A stretch of DNA of 64,000 nt from Corticium candelabrum (GCF_963422355.1 NC_085087.1:6943536-7007535), one strand, 5' to 3'. Positions 35,624-49,359 are shown, counted from the first letter of the stretch. Program-made: numbers and translations. Notes: a model not told the origin generated them from the letters alone.

Positions 35624-38441
35624 TCATTTATGTGGGCAGACGTGCTCCACCAAACTGCTACTAAAGACATCTTCAGCCTGAGATCTACAGCCGATGTTAC
35701 ACATTGCCTTGATCATTGCTGCCTGGCTTGCTTTGTTACCAAATTCATTTGTCCACATATTCAGTGCTGTTACAGCTTGCATAAAACAATCATCTCTGTT
35801 TTCTTTTTCTATCACTTTTGTCTTGCTCATGAAAAATGTAGGTGACAAATTTAGAACAAGGGTTTTCCAGCAACCAGAAATTTGGTTAGCTACATTCACA
35901 ATATCATCTTCTGTACATTTCCTGTTTGCAGTTGTTGTCAGCGACTGTTCTTGCGTTTTTCTTAATACATCATCTTTCTCGTTATAAAACCAACAGTCTA
36001 ATGCCACTCTTTCACTGTGATCAAGGCTGACATCGTCCCTCTTTATGTTTCTTCTCAATGTTGTGTCTTCACTTGGTCTATACTTGTCTATACATACCAG
36101 CTTGCTGACATCCACGGGAATGGCTGGTCCAGGATGTTGAATATTTAATGAAAACTGAAACTGAGGCAACCCTGGGGTCTTCACTTCATGAAGCTTTTTA
36201 GTGATGAACAGACGGATGTCTGTACACAGAGATGCAACTTCATTAAGTGGCCGTTTTGTGTTGATAGTGACAATAATATATTTCTTCAAGTGATAGATCA
36301 GTTCCAACTTGACATCTTTCTCAACTCGATATACAGACTGATTACGTGTCAACATTGGTTCATCAGAATATCTCTCAATGCAACACGTCATCAGCCGGAA
36401 ATGCAATTGCTCAGGAATAAACTCGATATCACGAGACAAAACAATGAGTGACATTGGATTAGAAGCAACCGAATTAGCAGCTGCAAATGGACCTTCTGAC
36501 TCGACTTCTAGCAAACAAGGAATAAAATATTCCATTTCATAGGGAACTGATGGCTGAGATGAACAAAGTTTGGGGCAGACAATGAAAAAGAAATTCAAGA
36601 GATTCAGTACATCTTCATATTCTTCATGTTTCACTCCTGCCTTCTTCAAGCGATGATCAATGAGTTTCCAAGAAGCAATTCCTACTTGTCGCACTCGATC
36701 CCAATCTTCACTCAGTAAGGGATGAGGACGAGTAGTGACAGACGCCACCACTGAGAAAACCATGAAAATCCAGCTTGGTTTGGTGACGACTATGTTCTTC
36801 AGCTTCTCACTTTTGTGAGGAAAGATGACTGAACCGGCTTCATCTAAATATGCCAGAGCAGCACGAACTTCTTTCTCTTCAGACATACGACACAATCGAC
36901 GAGCAAAAACCATGATAACATGGACATTGGAAAGGGCACTGCCCAACTTTTCTTCTAGAGCATCGAGGATCTTCTCTAGAACTGACCAAGTGGTTGGTAT
37001 TAGACGTTTGGGTGACACATCATGTGCCATCTCTTCAATGAGTCGCTTCACTGCACTCACACCTGCATCCTCACTTGCACTGTCAGGGTCAGACACTGAA
37101 TTCTCAACACAAAAGAACCAATCATCACGGTGATCGGATGGTCGCAGGATGTGTTTCTGAAATGCTTTATTACGAAACATTTTAGACAGAAATTCATTCT
37201 GTTGCTTAATCATTGTTGAGTCAACACAATGGGCATGTGTACCAATCAAAAACATGACCGGCGATGCACAGTCCTTTGACTTGCCAATGTAAAGACCTTC
37301 ACGACTGTCGTCGTCTCCTGCCAAAAAAGTCATGGATGCCCATAAAGACACAGCATCATAGTTTGTCTCTATCCAGTGGTTGTCTATTAGAATTGGTTCT
37401 GAGTTGGCAGAAGGAAAGTAGAATGACTTGGCCTTGTCACCTAGAAACTGAGATGCATTAAATACGACACAAACGACACATCCCGATGTGATGGCTTGTC
37501 CTTGACCAGGAAGAAGTGGCTCTTGACCTCCCAAATCCCAAATGGTAACGTGAACTTTTGAATCTTCCTTCTTTAGAAGATCAGGATCACTTTGGAAATC
37601 TCGAATAGCACGAGCAATCCCCTCAGTTAGAACTATCACTTCATCAATGTAACTTTCTCTAGTATCAGTTGATGTAGATTCTCTACCGACTGTCGAGTCA
37701 AGATCGACACGACTGTGAAGATGTGGCCAATCTGCTCTTCCATCCTCATATTGACTCTCACCTTCACTACCTGAAACGTTTGCACTAGAATCAGGCTTTG
37801 CATGCATGGCTGCTCTAGCTATTTGTTTGTCTAAGAATTCCTGGTCCTTGTCCTTGACGAGTGTCCAGTTGGATGCTTCACACACTGCCAACTCTGCCAT
37901 GGCCACAGGTGTGCTCGGTTCAATGATCTGAAACTTCTGTTTGAGCAAGGATCGTTTAAAGGACGTCTTGCCAGTTCTGTCTTTGCCGACAATGACAATC
38001 TTGACTCGACTCACTTGGACTGCTCCTTGTGACAACGCTCGAACAAATAACTCACCCGCATCGGCTCCCATGCCCGTCACACCACCTACAACCATACCAT
38101 CATTACAATTTGTACACTATAGTCTATTGAGTAGAAGATCAACTCACGAGGACAAAGAACGACACTCAGTATTGTTCCATCGGTTACTCCTGCATCAGCT
38201 AATGTTTGCTCATCGTGTAGTTGTTTTTTATTCAAAACAAGCAATTGATCCCATGATGAAGGCTCATCCTTGGTTTGCAATCGACGCTTCAAGGTGGCAA
38301 CAGTATCAGACGATTTTGCTTTCAATTCAACAGCTTCACCAGTTAGTGATTTGGCTACTAATGTGAGCCATTCTGATCCACTGCTGTGAGATGCTATAAG
38401 AAACAGTAAACTATATTAAACTATATCAAGTGGGAAAGCAC

Positions 38442-38525
<84 letters not shown>

Positions 38526-39275
38526 AATGTTCTCCCCAGGCATCTCAAGACGTGGCGGTCTGCCACGCCCTGGCTAAATTTTACAAGGACACGCCCATTC
38601 CCACCATCCCTTGGCTATCGCCGCCACGCCTTGACTTATGCCCGCCATGCCTTACTATCTATGTGCTAGGCAAGAAATGGGTGACCAGTGGTTTGGGTTC
38701 TTGTATGAATAGAACACCTGTTGTTGTTGTTGTTGTTGTGGAAAGTCCAAAAGCAACGTGATAGAGGTCGCTAAGTCCAAAATATACTTATGACGTTGTT
38801 TCAAATCCGATCAGACGTCATTTGGTGGCGTATTCGCCCACATTCCAATCCGTATATGAGTCACGCCCTTGGCAGCCGTTTGTGCCGTGGAGTCGTTATT
38901 GGTGCGTTGAGAGAATACAAAGTCGAAAGGCAAAGTACATCAATGCGTTGAATTGTGTTGTTGAAGTGATAGCCCAATTTCTCGTTCTTCTAGTGGCCTA
39001 CGGAGCCTATCTGGGAGGCGTTACCCTACACAGGATGTAAGACAATCACTGATTACACACGCCTAAGTTAGCGAAAGCATTGCTCAGGTTAGTGTAGACA
39101 CATTCACAGTTTCGAAAAACTTGTAGATCTCGGCGAGCATGCCGATACGCTGCGCACGTGCACGTGTCTACCTAGCGTAGCGTAATGGCTGCTAATTTGA
39201 GCCATTCTGATCCACTGCTGTGAGATGCTATAAGAAACAGTAAACTATATTAAACTATATCAAGTGGGAAAGCAC

Positions 39276-39350
<75 letters not shown>

Positions 39351-39682
39351 GAGCCCTTCTATTCTAAAGATAGCTCCTCTGCCGGATGAGGAGTCTCTGG
39401 ACTGCCATTGCTAATGCACCTAGAGCTTGGTCAAAGACATCCATGGGCACTGACTATAGTGCAGCTCTGGGACTGGACGCCAAAGCCCACATGTACACGT
39501 CTGCTGCAAAATGCCAGCAGTCTTGTCCATCTCTAATCAAGTATGCTACTGAGTTGAGTGAGAGAAGCAATTGCGAGTGAGTTGTCCAAAAGAATCACGT
39601 TTGTGTTTACAGAGTCGAACATTTGATTCGAGTGTCCTGGATATTTTACTCCAATGTGACTCTTCCATGACAGATACATGTA

Positions 39683-39734
<52 letters not shown>

Positions 39735-39967
39735 GCACACATGCCCATACACACACAGACATGCCCACACACACAGACACGCCCACACACACACACACAT
39801 ACACACACGCACGCATGCCCACACACAGGCATGCGCCTACACATAAACAAATGCCCCCCCACACACACAAACAAATGCCCACACACACGCCCACACCCAA
39901 ACACCCACCTACACACAAACACACACACGCCCACACACACACACAAATACACACACACACATAAACG

Positions 39968-40015
<48 letters not shown>

Positions 40016-43000
40016 GGTGAAACAAAAAGTGAGACAGAGAATACAAGGAAGAATGTTTACAAGGCTACAAAGTGGTTGTCCTCACCATCCGTCTCTTCAA
40101 TTCCTTCTTTCTCTTCAAGAATAATTGTCTCTTCATGTTGTTGCTGTTGGAAAGCGCTCAATCCCTTTAGTAGACGGTTTACTGCAAAACAAACTCAATA
40201 ATCACAACATTTAACCTTCCACTCAAATATCAGACCTTCTAATCTCCCAAAGCTGTTACTTGGAAGTTTGTTAATATTAATTATTTGAAGAGCTTCTAAT
40301 AGCGCATGATGAGCACGTGTGTAGTCAGCAATATTTGAGAGACTCTTTGACCATGACACGAAAGCTGAAAACAGAAAACCAGCAATTGTGAGAGATGCAG
40401 GGAAAGAGAAATGAAGAAATTCTGACTGGAGATTTTGTCCAGATGATTATGAGGAAGAGAAACTCTTTCGATGTCTACAGCTTCTGAGAGAAGTTTCTCA
40501 GCTTCCTCATCTTTCCCTTTTCTCATCAGACATTCTCCCAACCCTTTTAATGCTGTACAAATCAAGAAAGATTAATACACACAAATGCTGATTTGACATT
40601 ATAGAACATTTAGACATACACATTGCTGTATGAGAATGTTTCTCATGAAGAGAATGTCTGTGTATCTCAAGTGATTCTCTTAAATAATCTTCACTCTCAT
40701 CCAATTTTCCTGATTCCATTAAATAAAATCCGAGTTGACAAACAGCTGAGAAGAACAAGAGATTGTAAACAACACGTGACAATTATGACTGATTTATACT
40801 GCAGTATACAACATGTGGCATTATGATAATCAGCACATCAAGTTCACAATTCACATAAAGTTGATATCAAAACAAAGACAAGAAACTAACCTGAAGCCAC
40901 ACGGAAATGCTTTGGATGGAAATGTGATTTCGAAATCCTGACACACTCCTTTGTCAGTTCAATAGATTCACTTTGTTTACCTTGTTTGTACAGACAATGA
41001 GCAAGTGACAACCGACCTGAAGAAGATAAACAATGATGATATTATAGACAACACATTCAATCAACGTGAGGTGAGTAGAGTTGCTCAGTAAGAAGAGTGA
41101 GACGTCTTACAATTGTATCAGACAATCAACACATACCATCAGCAATAGGATCTTCTGGTTGAGCAGATTTTCTGATCTCCAGACACTCTCTCAATATTCT
41201 TTCAGCATCAGAAAGGTTCCCTTGTCCCATAAAGCATGTACCAAGCATGTCCATAGCTAAAACAGCAATGAAAGTGAGAATTAAGACAAAACAACTTTCC
41301 TTGGTAATTAAGTTGCAAGACAACAATCAATGTCTATAATATATTTCAATGCAGTAGTGAGAGATGAGTTCTTTCTCACACAACATACAACCACTGTTCC
41401 AGTCTGTCCATGATAACTGATTAAACGAAACTTTTCTACAACACGTACCCCGTGCACACTGCCATTCTAGTGTAGCTATAAAAACGTGCACAGTGTCAAG
41501 TGTGATCATGCGCAACAACACCAACAGTCAATAATCAGTGTGCTTGATACATGTAGGAGTGTTCCATAATAATATAAAATTTGTAGAGCTCGGCAGCCAT
41601 GTCCAGCCCTTTAAGAAAAGAAAAGCTAATTTTACTACTTTGTTCAACAGATTTTTGACACTATAACTTGTAGTGATGCCTATATTTTGATATCTGGCAA
41701 TTTTATAATGAAAGACAGACAAATAGACAAAAACACAAACAAACAATTGACATATGAAACAGACAGACAGAGAGACATACCAACACACTGAAAGTGAGAC
41801 AGACGAACAGATGAAAAATAGACAAACAGATGGACATATACAGACAGACAGACAGACAAATTGTAATGACAAACATATAAGATTGTAATCATCATGTTTC
41901 TACCTGTTTCTCACTGTTGGAGACAGACAGACGGATGGACAGACAGACAAATGGACAGACAGACAGACAGACGGATGGACAGACACACACACTGACACAC
42001 ACCAGCTATAAGTCATACCCTCTAAAGCATTAGATACTCTTGTGTCTGTTTCCTTACGCCTTCTTCACAATATTGACGCCGACGTCGACGTCAACGCGGA
42101 GTCGTGACGTCCACCTGGACGTCAATATTGTGAACAAGGACAACGTGGTATGGCATCGATGCGGTGTCATGACGCCGGGAGAGCAAAATTCTATTCCAGC
42201 GTCAAATGTAACCACGTGGGCATTTTAGCGAATCAGCAGAGCTGTAAGCTTCCTGGATCTAGAAACGGATGAAACGTGAATGACGGTGCAAGAGAAACAG
42301 CAACAGAAGGATCATCATTGGAATAGTTGTCCATGATTAGACACGCGTGCGCAATCTGACTCGAGACTCCAGACCAACCTTGATGTGCAACTTAGTGACG
42401 TCTCAAGATATTGTGAACAGGACGATGCTGACGTTGGCGTCAATATTGTGAAACAGGCTTTACACATAATGTCAGTATATATAATTGCTGTATCTCATCA
42501 TGCAACAGTAATTTGGCTTCCTGTTTACATGTGCTTTGTCTGACATAATGAGACAAACCAAAAGATAGGAAATAGAGAGAAACAATGGTCCACAAGAGAG
42601 ATGTGAAACCTGAAGAGATCAACATAGAATGTACATTCCAGTACATTCAATAATAAAGAAACTCTCACACATACACAAACACACAAGCAGGAAGAGACAC
42701 AAGAGAAAGACAGAAAAACTGGTGGCAAGACAAACATCATATCCTCTTGTCAAATAAGTTGAAATTCTTTCAAAACAACAATTACTCACACACAACACTT
42801 ACTATCGGTCACACGAACATTGTTAGCTGAGACGTATTTCTGATATATTGACAAGCTCTCCTTCAGCAATCGTATGGCATCCATGTATTTGTATTGATTG
42901 TTGTAACATTTACCCAGAGCATACAAGGCTGTAAATACAAACAACCAAAAGTCAGTCACACAGTAATATACCATATACACTCAAACTCCCCTTATCCGGA

Positions 43001-43690
43001 CGCCCCATATCCGGGCACGTCCGTCTACCGGGCACCCCCGTATTGCACAATTGCATCACGTGTATTGCACGTGGTCCACGTGCACGGGGTCGAGGCAAAG
43101 GTCGTGTAATCAAAAGTCCAGTACTAGTCCAGTTTCTTGTCGACAGATAGCCATACTTAGGTGCTAGTTTCTTATTTACAGCTTGTAAGACTTACCTGAA
43201 GATGTCTGAGACTAGACCAACGCAGACGCCTGCCCTGCAGAAGCGAAAGAGGTCTGTGATGACGCTCGAGACAAAGATCAGTGTACAGTGTACATGTACA
43301 TCTATTATGTACGTATGTGCATTCACTTACATGTAGGGATGCAAAATTGAATGTTAATCATACAGGTGTACATATTGAGCAAAATGTGGGGGTGTTCCCA
43401 GATGTGGCCGTTTCTGAGTTATGGGTAGTGTCCGGTCCCAAGCTGCCCGGATAAGGGGAGTTTGAGTGTACATACAAGTACACACAACATCATATTTGAC
43501 ATCCTAAGATGTTAATTGAGACATAACAGTAACTTAGTTGATATGTTATTACTAGTAAATGTAACTGACTCAATAGACATGCATCTCTTAATAGTCACTT
43601 GATCACAAACTTTGAGATGTCAAGTGCAAGTGTCACTTGATTATCCACCTATAATCCTTCACATTCTCTTTTGACAAAATATTTTAATTA

Positions 43691-43748
<58 letters not shown>

Positions 43749-45305
43749 CTTGTCTTACGACTCTTATACCCACATAGGCACCCTTGATAGTATTTAAACA
43801 GATATGATAACTAAGCAACCCACTACTAGATGGTGATAACATTAATATTAATAACTCTCATCATAACAGTTTAATCCACCAACACAATCATTTGTCAACA
43901 GTTAGACAATTGTGTCTCACACACTTCACTCATGTCTCATTCTGTCTCATAAAATGCACTTGCTGCCTTTAAACATTCTTTTGATCAAACATTTAAATCA
44001 AGCAAAACAACACACATCCAGGGTTTACTAAAGAAAAAGCGAATGGGTGCCTATTAATATTAACTAGTTCATTAATTAATATTATTGACTGACATCAAGT
44101 AATAATTGATATCCATCAGTGTTCTGTAGGGCTTCGTAAAGTCAATAAGTACATGAAAGGGTTCTCTTGTTCAATCAAGAGGCACATTGCTAACGCTTGT
44201 AATCACTCACTCCAGCATTGCTATCCTGGATAAAATCACTCTTTGTACACATAAGTCTGACAAACAAGGTACGTTTGTAGTGCTCTAAATAATTGTTTCT
44301 ACTGATCAGACATTTTGTCTTAACATTTCAAAGTTAGTCAAACTTCACACAAAGTTGTACAGACAAACATTTCTCAATCTTTGTTTAAATCAAATTTAAA
44401 CCCACAATACTACAGACATTTCCCTAAAACATCATGCAACAGCTTCCATACGTCCTAGTTTATGTGTAACTTTCAACAAACATTACAATACAACTCACTG
44501 GCAGCTAATAAGACATTAGGTGTCTCTTGTCTCTGAACTGATAGAATGTCTTCAAGAAGAGCTTGTGCTTTCATATATTCTCCATTACAAATGTACATCT
44601 CCCCCAGATAACCAAGAACTAAACATCACAACAGAGACACAAACCATTAATTTAGAATTCCTGCAATATTTTCAATCAAACAACATTCCTCACCTCTCAG
44701 TCTCATTTCGTCTTTTGTGTCTAAATTCTCTTCTGCCATTTGTTTGGCTTGTTCTAGAACTTTAGCCGCCTCACGATAATTACCTTCATTATGAAGTGTC
44801 ACTCCTTTCTCATGAAGTTCTATCAAATACAATCATTGTTGTACTCAAACACATTCTGTTTCTCAGCAACATGCCACATGTCACACACACACACACACAC
44901 ACACAAATCGACAAATGGATATTCCCTTTGGAAAGTTCCGAAGATAACACCCCCTGCCAATTTCTATGTAGGGATGCCAGCTCTACTCGGAGTTCTAGGC
45001 TGCGCTGACGAACCCCTTGATGCGTGGCCAGAGGATTAAAGGGCACTGACAATGGTGCAGCCGTGGGACTGGACCTCAAGTCCACACGTACCCGTATATA
45101 CTGCATGATGTTCTGCCAAGCCAGCGGTCTAATCCACCCCAGTCAAAGACTAGTTACTCATCTATACTCCTGAGTTGAGAGAGGCAATTGTGTGTGAATT
45201 TCTTGCCCAAAGAAATTACGTCTGTACTCGTCCACAAACCTACAACATCAACGTACATGTTTCCATTCTCCAAATGCAACTCTCTAACCAACTGAGCTAC
45301 AGACA

Positions 45306-45381
<76 letters not shown>

Positions 45382-45676
45382 GCACACACGCGCACACACT
45401 AACATCTCAATTCACCACAATTTTCAACATTAAAACTAAAACATTTACATTTACAATATTGCAATGCTTACCAATGATCTTCCTTCTGATCCCCATGGCA
45501 TGTGTTAACTTAACAAGGAATCTACCAGAACATAAACTCACCACACAATTTGTAGTAAACAACGCTAACTTATTGATATCTACATATCTGTCATAGGACC
45601 TGTCGCATTTCTGACTCAATAGAGATATGTTTTCTTTCAATATTTTCCTGCTGACAAGAGTAGGAGAGGCAAACAT
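35624..45676 (-). CDS. TPR-Ubl-ROC-COR-Death protein, unit B (12 exons)
   Basis: Same model as unit A: 45472-45676, 44694-44819, 44499-44618, 42803-42928, 41137-41256, 40891-41016, 40620-40745, 40427-40552, 40236-40364, 40086-40181, 38148-38393, 35624-38085; 4008 nt, 1335 residues. The start ATG at 45676 (MFASPTLVSRKILKE) is conserved. By hand count about 47 of 823 residues differ from unit A over the ROC-COR-Death exon. Six of them are packed in one stretch after the G4-type motif (GTHAHCVDST instead of [10 protein letters not shown]). One TPR exon lost two codons (EDPIAD). P-loop GKDRTGKTS and DLGGQE are intact, so the gene appears functional. The introns carry a SINE and a Tigger-derived MITE not found in unit A. 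Confidence 0.85.
38353..39272. other. Insertion or duplication block in Roco-B intron
   Basis: About 90 bp covering the 3' splice site and first codons of the Ubl exon (GAGCCATTCTGATCCACTGC) recurs at 39187-39277. Between lie a (CA)n tract and about 660 bp (38523-39180) found nowhere else in the window, including GTTGTTGTTGTTGTT. The second copy reads AATTTGAGCC as in unit C, not AATGTGAGCC as in the adjacent exon. Confidence 0.6.
39348..39685 (-). mobile_element. Diverged SINE-body copy, unit B
   Basis: Counterpart of 6774-7111 and 57961-58300, between (CA)n tracts. Unit B lacks the full tRNA-SINE found next to it in units A and C. Confidence 0.55.
39686..40012. repeat. Degraded (CA)n minisatellite-like tract
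   Basis: CA tract broken by GCCCACA, AAACAC and CCCC variants over more than 300 bp. The orthologous tract in unit A is nearly pure (7112-7214). The long His/Thr or Cys/Val reading frames are artefacts. Confidence 0.9.
42057..42459. mobile_element. Harbinger-type MITE, unit B
   Basis: Orthologous to 9191-9598, with TTA at both sides (42054-42056, 42460-42462). Ends CGCCTTCTTCACAATATTGA and, reversed, AGCCTGTTTCACAATATTGA. Confidence 0.75.
42978..43468 (+). mobile_element. Tigger-derived MITE, unit B only
   Basis: Perfect inverted ends beginning CACTCAAACTCCCCTTATCC, TA duplication (42976-42977, 43469-43470). Unit A has the empty site CCATATACATACAAG (near 13397). At 43203 it keeps a start codon and SETRPTQTPALQKRKRSV then MTLETK, resembling the N terminus of Tigger/jerky-type transposases. 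It is therefore an internally deleted pogo-group element. Length 491 bp. Confidence 0.85.
43469..44498. other. Roco-B intron with (CA)n
   Basis: Continuation of the intron homologous to 13400-14434; (CA)n at 43694-43745. No further features. Confidence 0.6.
44906..45303 (-). mobile_element. tRNA-SINE copy S5, inserted in (CA)n, unit B only
   Basis: Minus strand: head with A box TAGCTCAGTTGG, then AGAGAGTTGCATTTGGAGAA, SINE body (GGGTACGTGTGG) and end GGATATCCATTTGTC-type into (TG)n. CA lies on both sides (44884-44904 and 45307-45376). Unit A has only the uninterrupted (CA)n at the same place (14820-14950). Confidence 0.8.
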
Positions 45677-46403
45677 TACTAAGGTACTCCGCTGCTGGGA
45701 AAGTAAAGTGGGAGGAGATGGCTACGGGCCAAACAGGAAAGGCCAACTCAGCTTGTTGAGTCGCTGCGCGCGTTCATTGCGAGAACAGAACACGAATAGA
45801 ACGTGACACAAACGCTAGAACTGCAAATACGATGCGCAAACTGATCTCAATGAAAAGTAACCGTCGAGACGTCTCAACATTCAAACAAACGCGAGATTGA
45901 GTAGCGATGAGGGCGTGGCCTACATTGAAAAAGCAAATTTTCATCTCTTCGTTGCTCACTCTGCCTCCTTCCTACCCTCTCTTGCACAAACTTCCTTCTC
46001 TCTACCGATTGCAAAAGCACGATAACCTAAAATCAACTTTCTTGTCTTGCAATGAACGTGCGACGTTGTCCATTCGCTCACATGCGATTAGAGAAACATA
46101 CACAAACGTAACTAACGTTTTAGTCGCTGAAAATTTGACGTACCGGCCGTGGAAGTGTCATAGAGAATGAAGCAGAAAATGGCGGGCTGACAACGCGGCG
46201 AGACTGAGTGGTCACGTACAATCTAATTTTAATCCTGCATGCCCGGATAAGTTCATGCCCGGATGTGTTTAGCCTTGATGCACACTTGATACAGAAATAT
46301 TGTCTGCTGTACATACAGCTCACCGGTGATTTTATTGAAATTGTTCAAAATATACGCAGATACGTGTCCATGTGTCTAAACATTAGACAAGACTGGGATT
46401 TCA
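45677..46403. promoter_or_regulatory. Intergenic region upstream of Roco-B
   Basis: Homologous to 15228-15946, with small differences close to the start codon. Presumed Roco-B promoter and MMAA-B 3' flank; no specific element can be assigned. Confidence 0.4.
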
Positions 46404-46715
46404 CTATTTCTTGGCTTCACTCTCATTTGCTCGTCTGTCATCCAGAAAGCATGCAAGTAACTTGTCTGCAGCTGCTCCCGGTGTCAACACACCATCAACA
46501 ACCAGCTCTTCATACTCTGCATAGGATTCCTGTACCGCAGGATGTCGTCTGAAGCTGCACAATTAAAACAGTTACGACTCTCAATGTACAATAGTCGGTT
46601 GCCGATGTATGGTGGAGGATAACCTGGACAGTATTTGATGTCGAATGTGATTCCACATCCAGGCTTTCCGTTGCTGATGTCGTTTTGATTCAAAGTGTCC
46701 CGACTCCTACAATAT

Positions 46716-46830
<115 letters not shown>

Positions 46831-47084
46831 GAGTAGATAAATAAATAGATGGGGACTGAGAGGTATGCAGGTATTGGTTAGAGTAGCACTTGTGTGGTTA
46901 TTTGTGTTGACAACAGACTGGCTATTACCTGCATTATCTGTCTGAAGCCATGCATCTCTTCCCATATTTCATTGATTCCTTTGTTTTCTTGGCAAGAAAT
47001 GAGATGGACCTTATAGACAAGATGAAATGTTTATGCTAGAAGCATGCAGTTAGTGCTGACTGATCAGAGATTAAGACTGCAGTC

Positions 47085-47201
<117 letters not shown>

Positions 47202-47389
47202 GACCTTGGGGTAATATAACTTTGATTGTCGTTTGAGAAAGCGCAGTGCACTGAGGTATTCTGCTTTCATATGATTTGCTGCTTTCATCAACTCACCATC
47301 GGCTTTCGTTACAATAACCATGTCAGCCAACTCGACAACACCTCTTTTCATGCCCTGAAATTAAATACAATTCTTTCAAGACACGTACA

Positions 47390-47470
<81 letters not shown>

Positions 47471-48355
47471 GGAGCTCATCTCCTGCTCCTGGAGGGGTCA
47501 AAAGTACAAACATATCCACCATGTCAGCAACAGCATGTTCTGCTTGACCCACTCCTACCGTTTCCACTAAAATGATGTTGTAACCGGTAGCTTCACAAAG
47601 TAGAATGGTCTCGCCAGTACTCCTTGTTACACCACCTGTAATACAAACAATTGAAACACAAAACAATAACACAAGATATCTACAAACACATCTCTACACC
47701 ATGTCTGTCTGTCTGTCTGTCTGTCCATCTGTCTCTCTTGCTATCTGCCTTGTCTGTCTGTCTGTTTGTCTGTCTGTCTTTCTGTCTGTCTTGCACACCC
47801 TCATATGTTTAGTTATAATAACCAACCTTGTGCTCCTGACGACGGAGATGGTCTGATATAAGCATTAGGATTACGTGACAATTGAGGCATCCTCGTTCGG
47901 TCACCAAGAAGAGATCCACCAGTTGTGCAAGAACTCGGATCAACTGCCTAACACAAATCGTTTCTTCCTAATAACATAATACATGCAATGTATATTGCCT
48001 ATCTTCCAACCAGGACTGCAACTTTGTGTCCTTGTGACGTCAGAAACGTCCCAAATGTCTCAATAAATGTTGACTTTCCAGCACCGGGTGGTCCTGTGAT
48101 CCCGACTCGGAATGTCGACGGATGATTTCTGTGGAACTGCTCCAACACGGCGGTGATAATCGACTGACCCAGCAGACGTTTGACGGGATGCGCAGACTCG
48201 ACTAGTAAACGACAATGTGACAATGGTGTCTATCTGTGTAACCTGGCCAGACAGCTGTAGATAACCAACAAAGAAATGGACAGACAAACCAACAGACAGA
48301 CAGTACAACACACAGACAAATCAACAAGAAAATTCAGATTAACAGGCAGGCAGGT

Positions 48356-48790
48356 TATTCTATTAGAATACAGCATCCCTACACACTAGAATACATGATT
48401 TTTCAATAATTAAAAAAATGCTTCATAAACAAGTTCAACTATTTCAATGTGTGAAGCACTGAATGTATCATCTCTGCTAACTACATTATCCTCCATTAAT
48501 CTGTTTGTTGACAACTTAGACATTTATTTTCTCAAGACAACTTTACTATTGCATTCTTGGAGAGTCACAGAAAATTGTCATCACCAATATGACATACACT
48601 CTGCATCTACTTGTCTTCCTTCAATGAGCCCTGCCTTAATTTCTTCCCAGTTCATGTAGTAAGTTTTCCACTTGTGATCCCCATGTGCCAAAATTCTCAA
48701 AAACTAGCAGAACAATTTCAGGGCTAAATCCATCTGGCAAGATCTCCTTTGAATGTTTGTAACATTTTTCTGATTCCCGTTAATTTTGTC
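48356..48790 (-). mobile_element. Non-LTR retrotransposon 3' fragment F8 at deletion breakpoint
   Basis: Minus strand reads SEKCYKHSKEILPDGFSPEI then VFENFGTWGSQVENLLHELG, the same C-terminal region as F1 and F3. The 3' end (GTATTCTAATAGAATAA) abuts CCTGCCTG, the (GGCA)n tract that in unit A lies in MMAA intron 1 (17990-18025). The 5' end joins sequence equal to 25415 in unit A. Confidence 0.75.
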
Positions 48791-48795
48791 GCTGC

Positions 48796-49119
48796 ATGTC
48801 AGTGTCTGCATTGTTTAGTAGGGTCTGACTGTCTCTGGTTGATGTGAGCAATTTGTTTGTTGTCTATTAAGTGAATTACAGTTTGTCAGATTGATGATAT
48901 ATTTAGTAGGACACGTGTTCACTGATTTACTGATAGTTAATTTGTGCATTTTTTCTTGTTTGCTTTGCTAGTTGTTTTGCCTGTCAGTCTGTCAGTTCAT
49001 CTGTTTGTTAGTTAGTTTGTTTATCTCTTTGTTAGTTGTGTTCTTGTTTGTCAGACTGTCGGTTTTTGTGTGTATGTGTTTGTCTGTCTGTCTGGCTGTC
49101 TGCCTGTCTTGTCCTGTCC

Positions 49120-49178
<59 letters not shown>

Positions 49179-49323
49179 GTGTCTGTCTGTTTGTCTGTCT
49201 GTCTGTGTCTGTCAATACATATATTTCTTATACAAGACATTATTACAGTCTACGCAAAAATCAGCAAGTTCTAAGACAAGTAGGACCCGTGCCTGTCTGT
49301 CTGTCTGTCTGTCTGTGTGTCTG

Positions 49324-49359
<36 letters not shown>

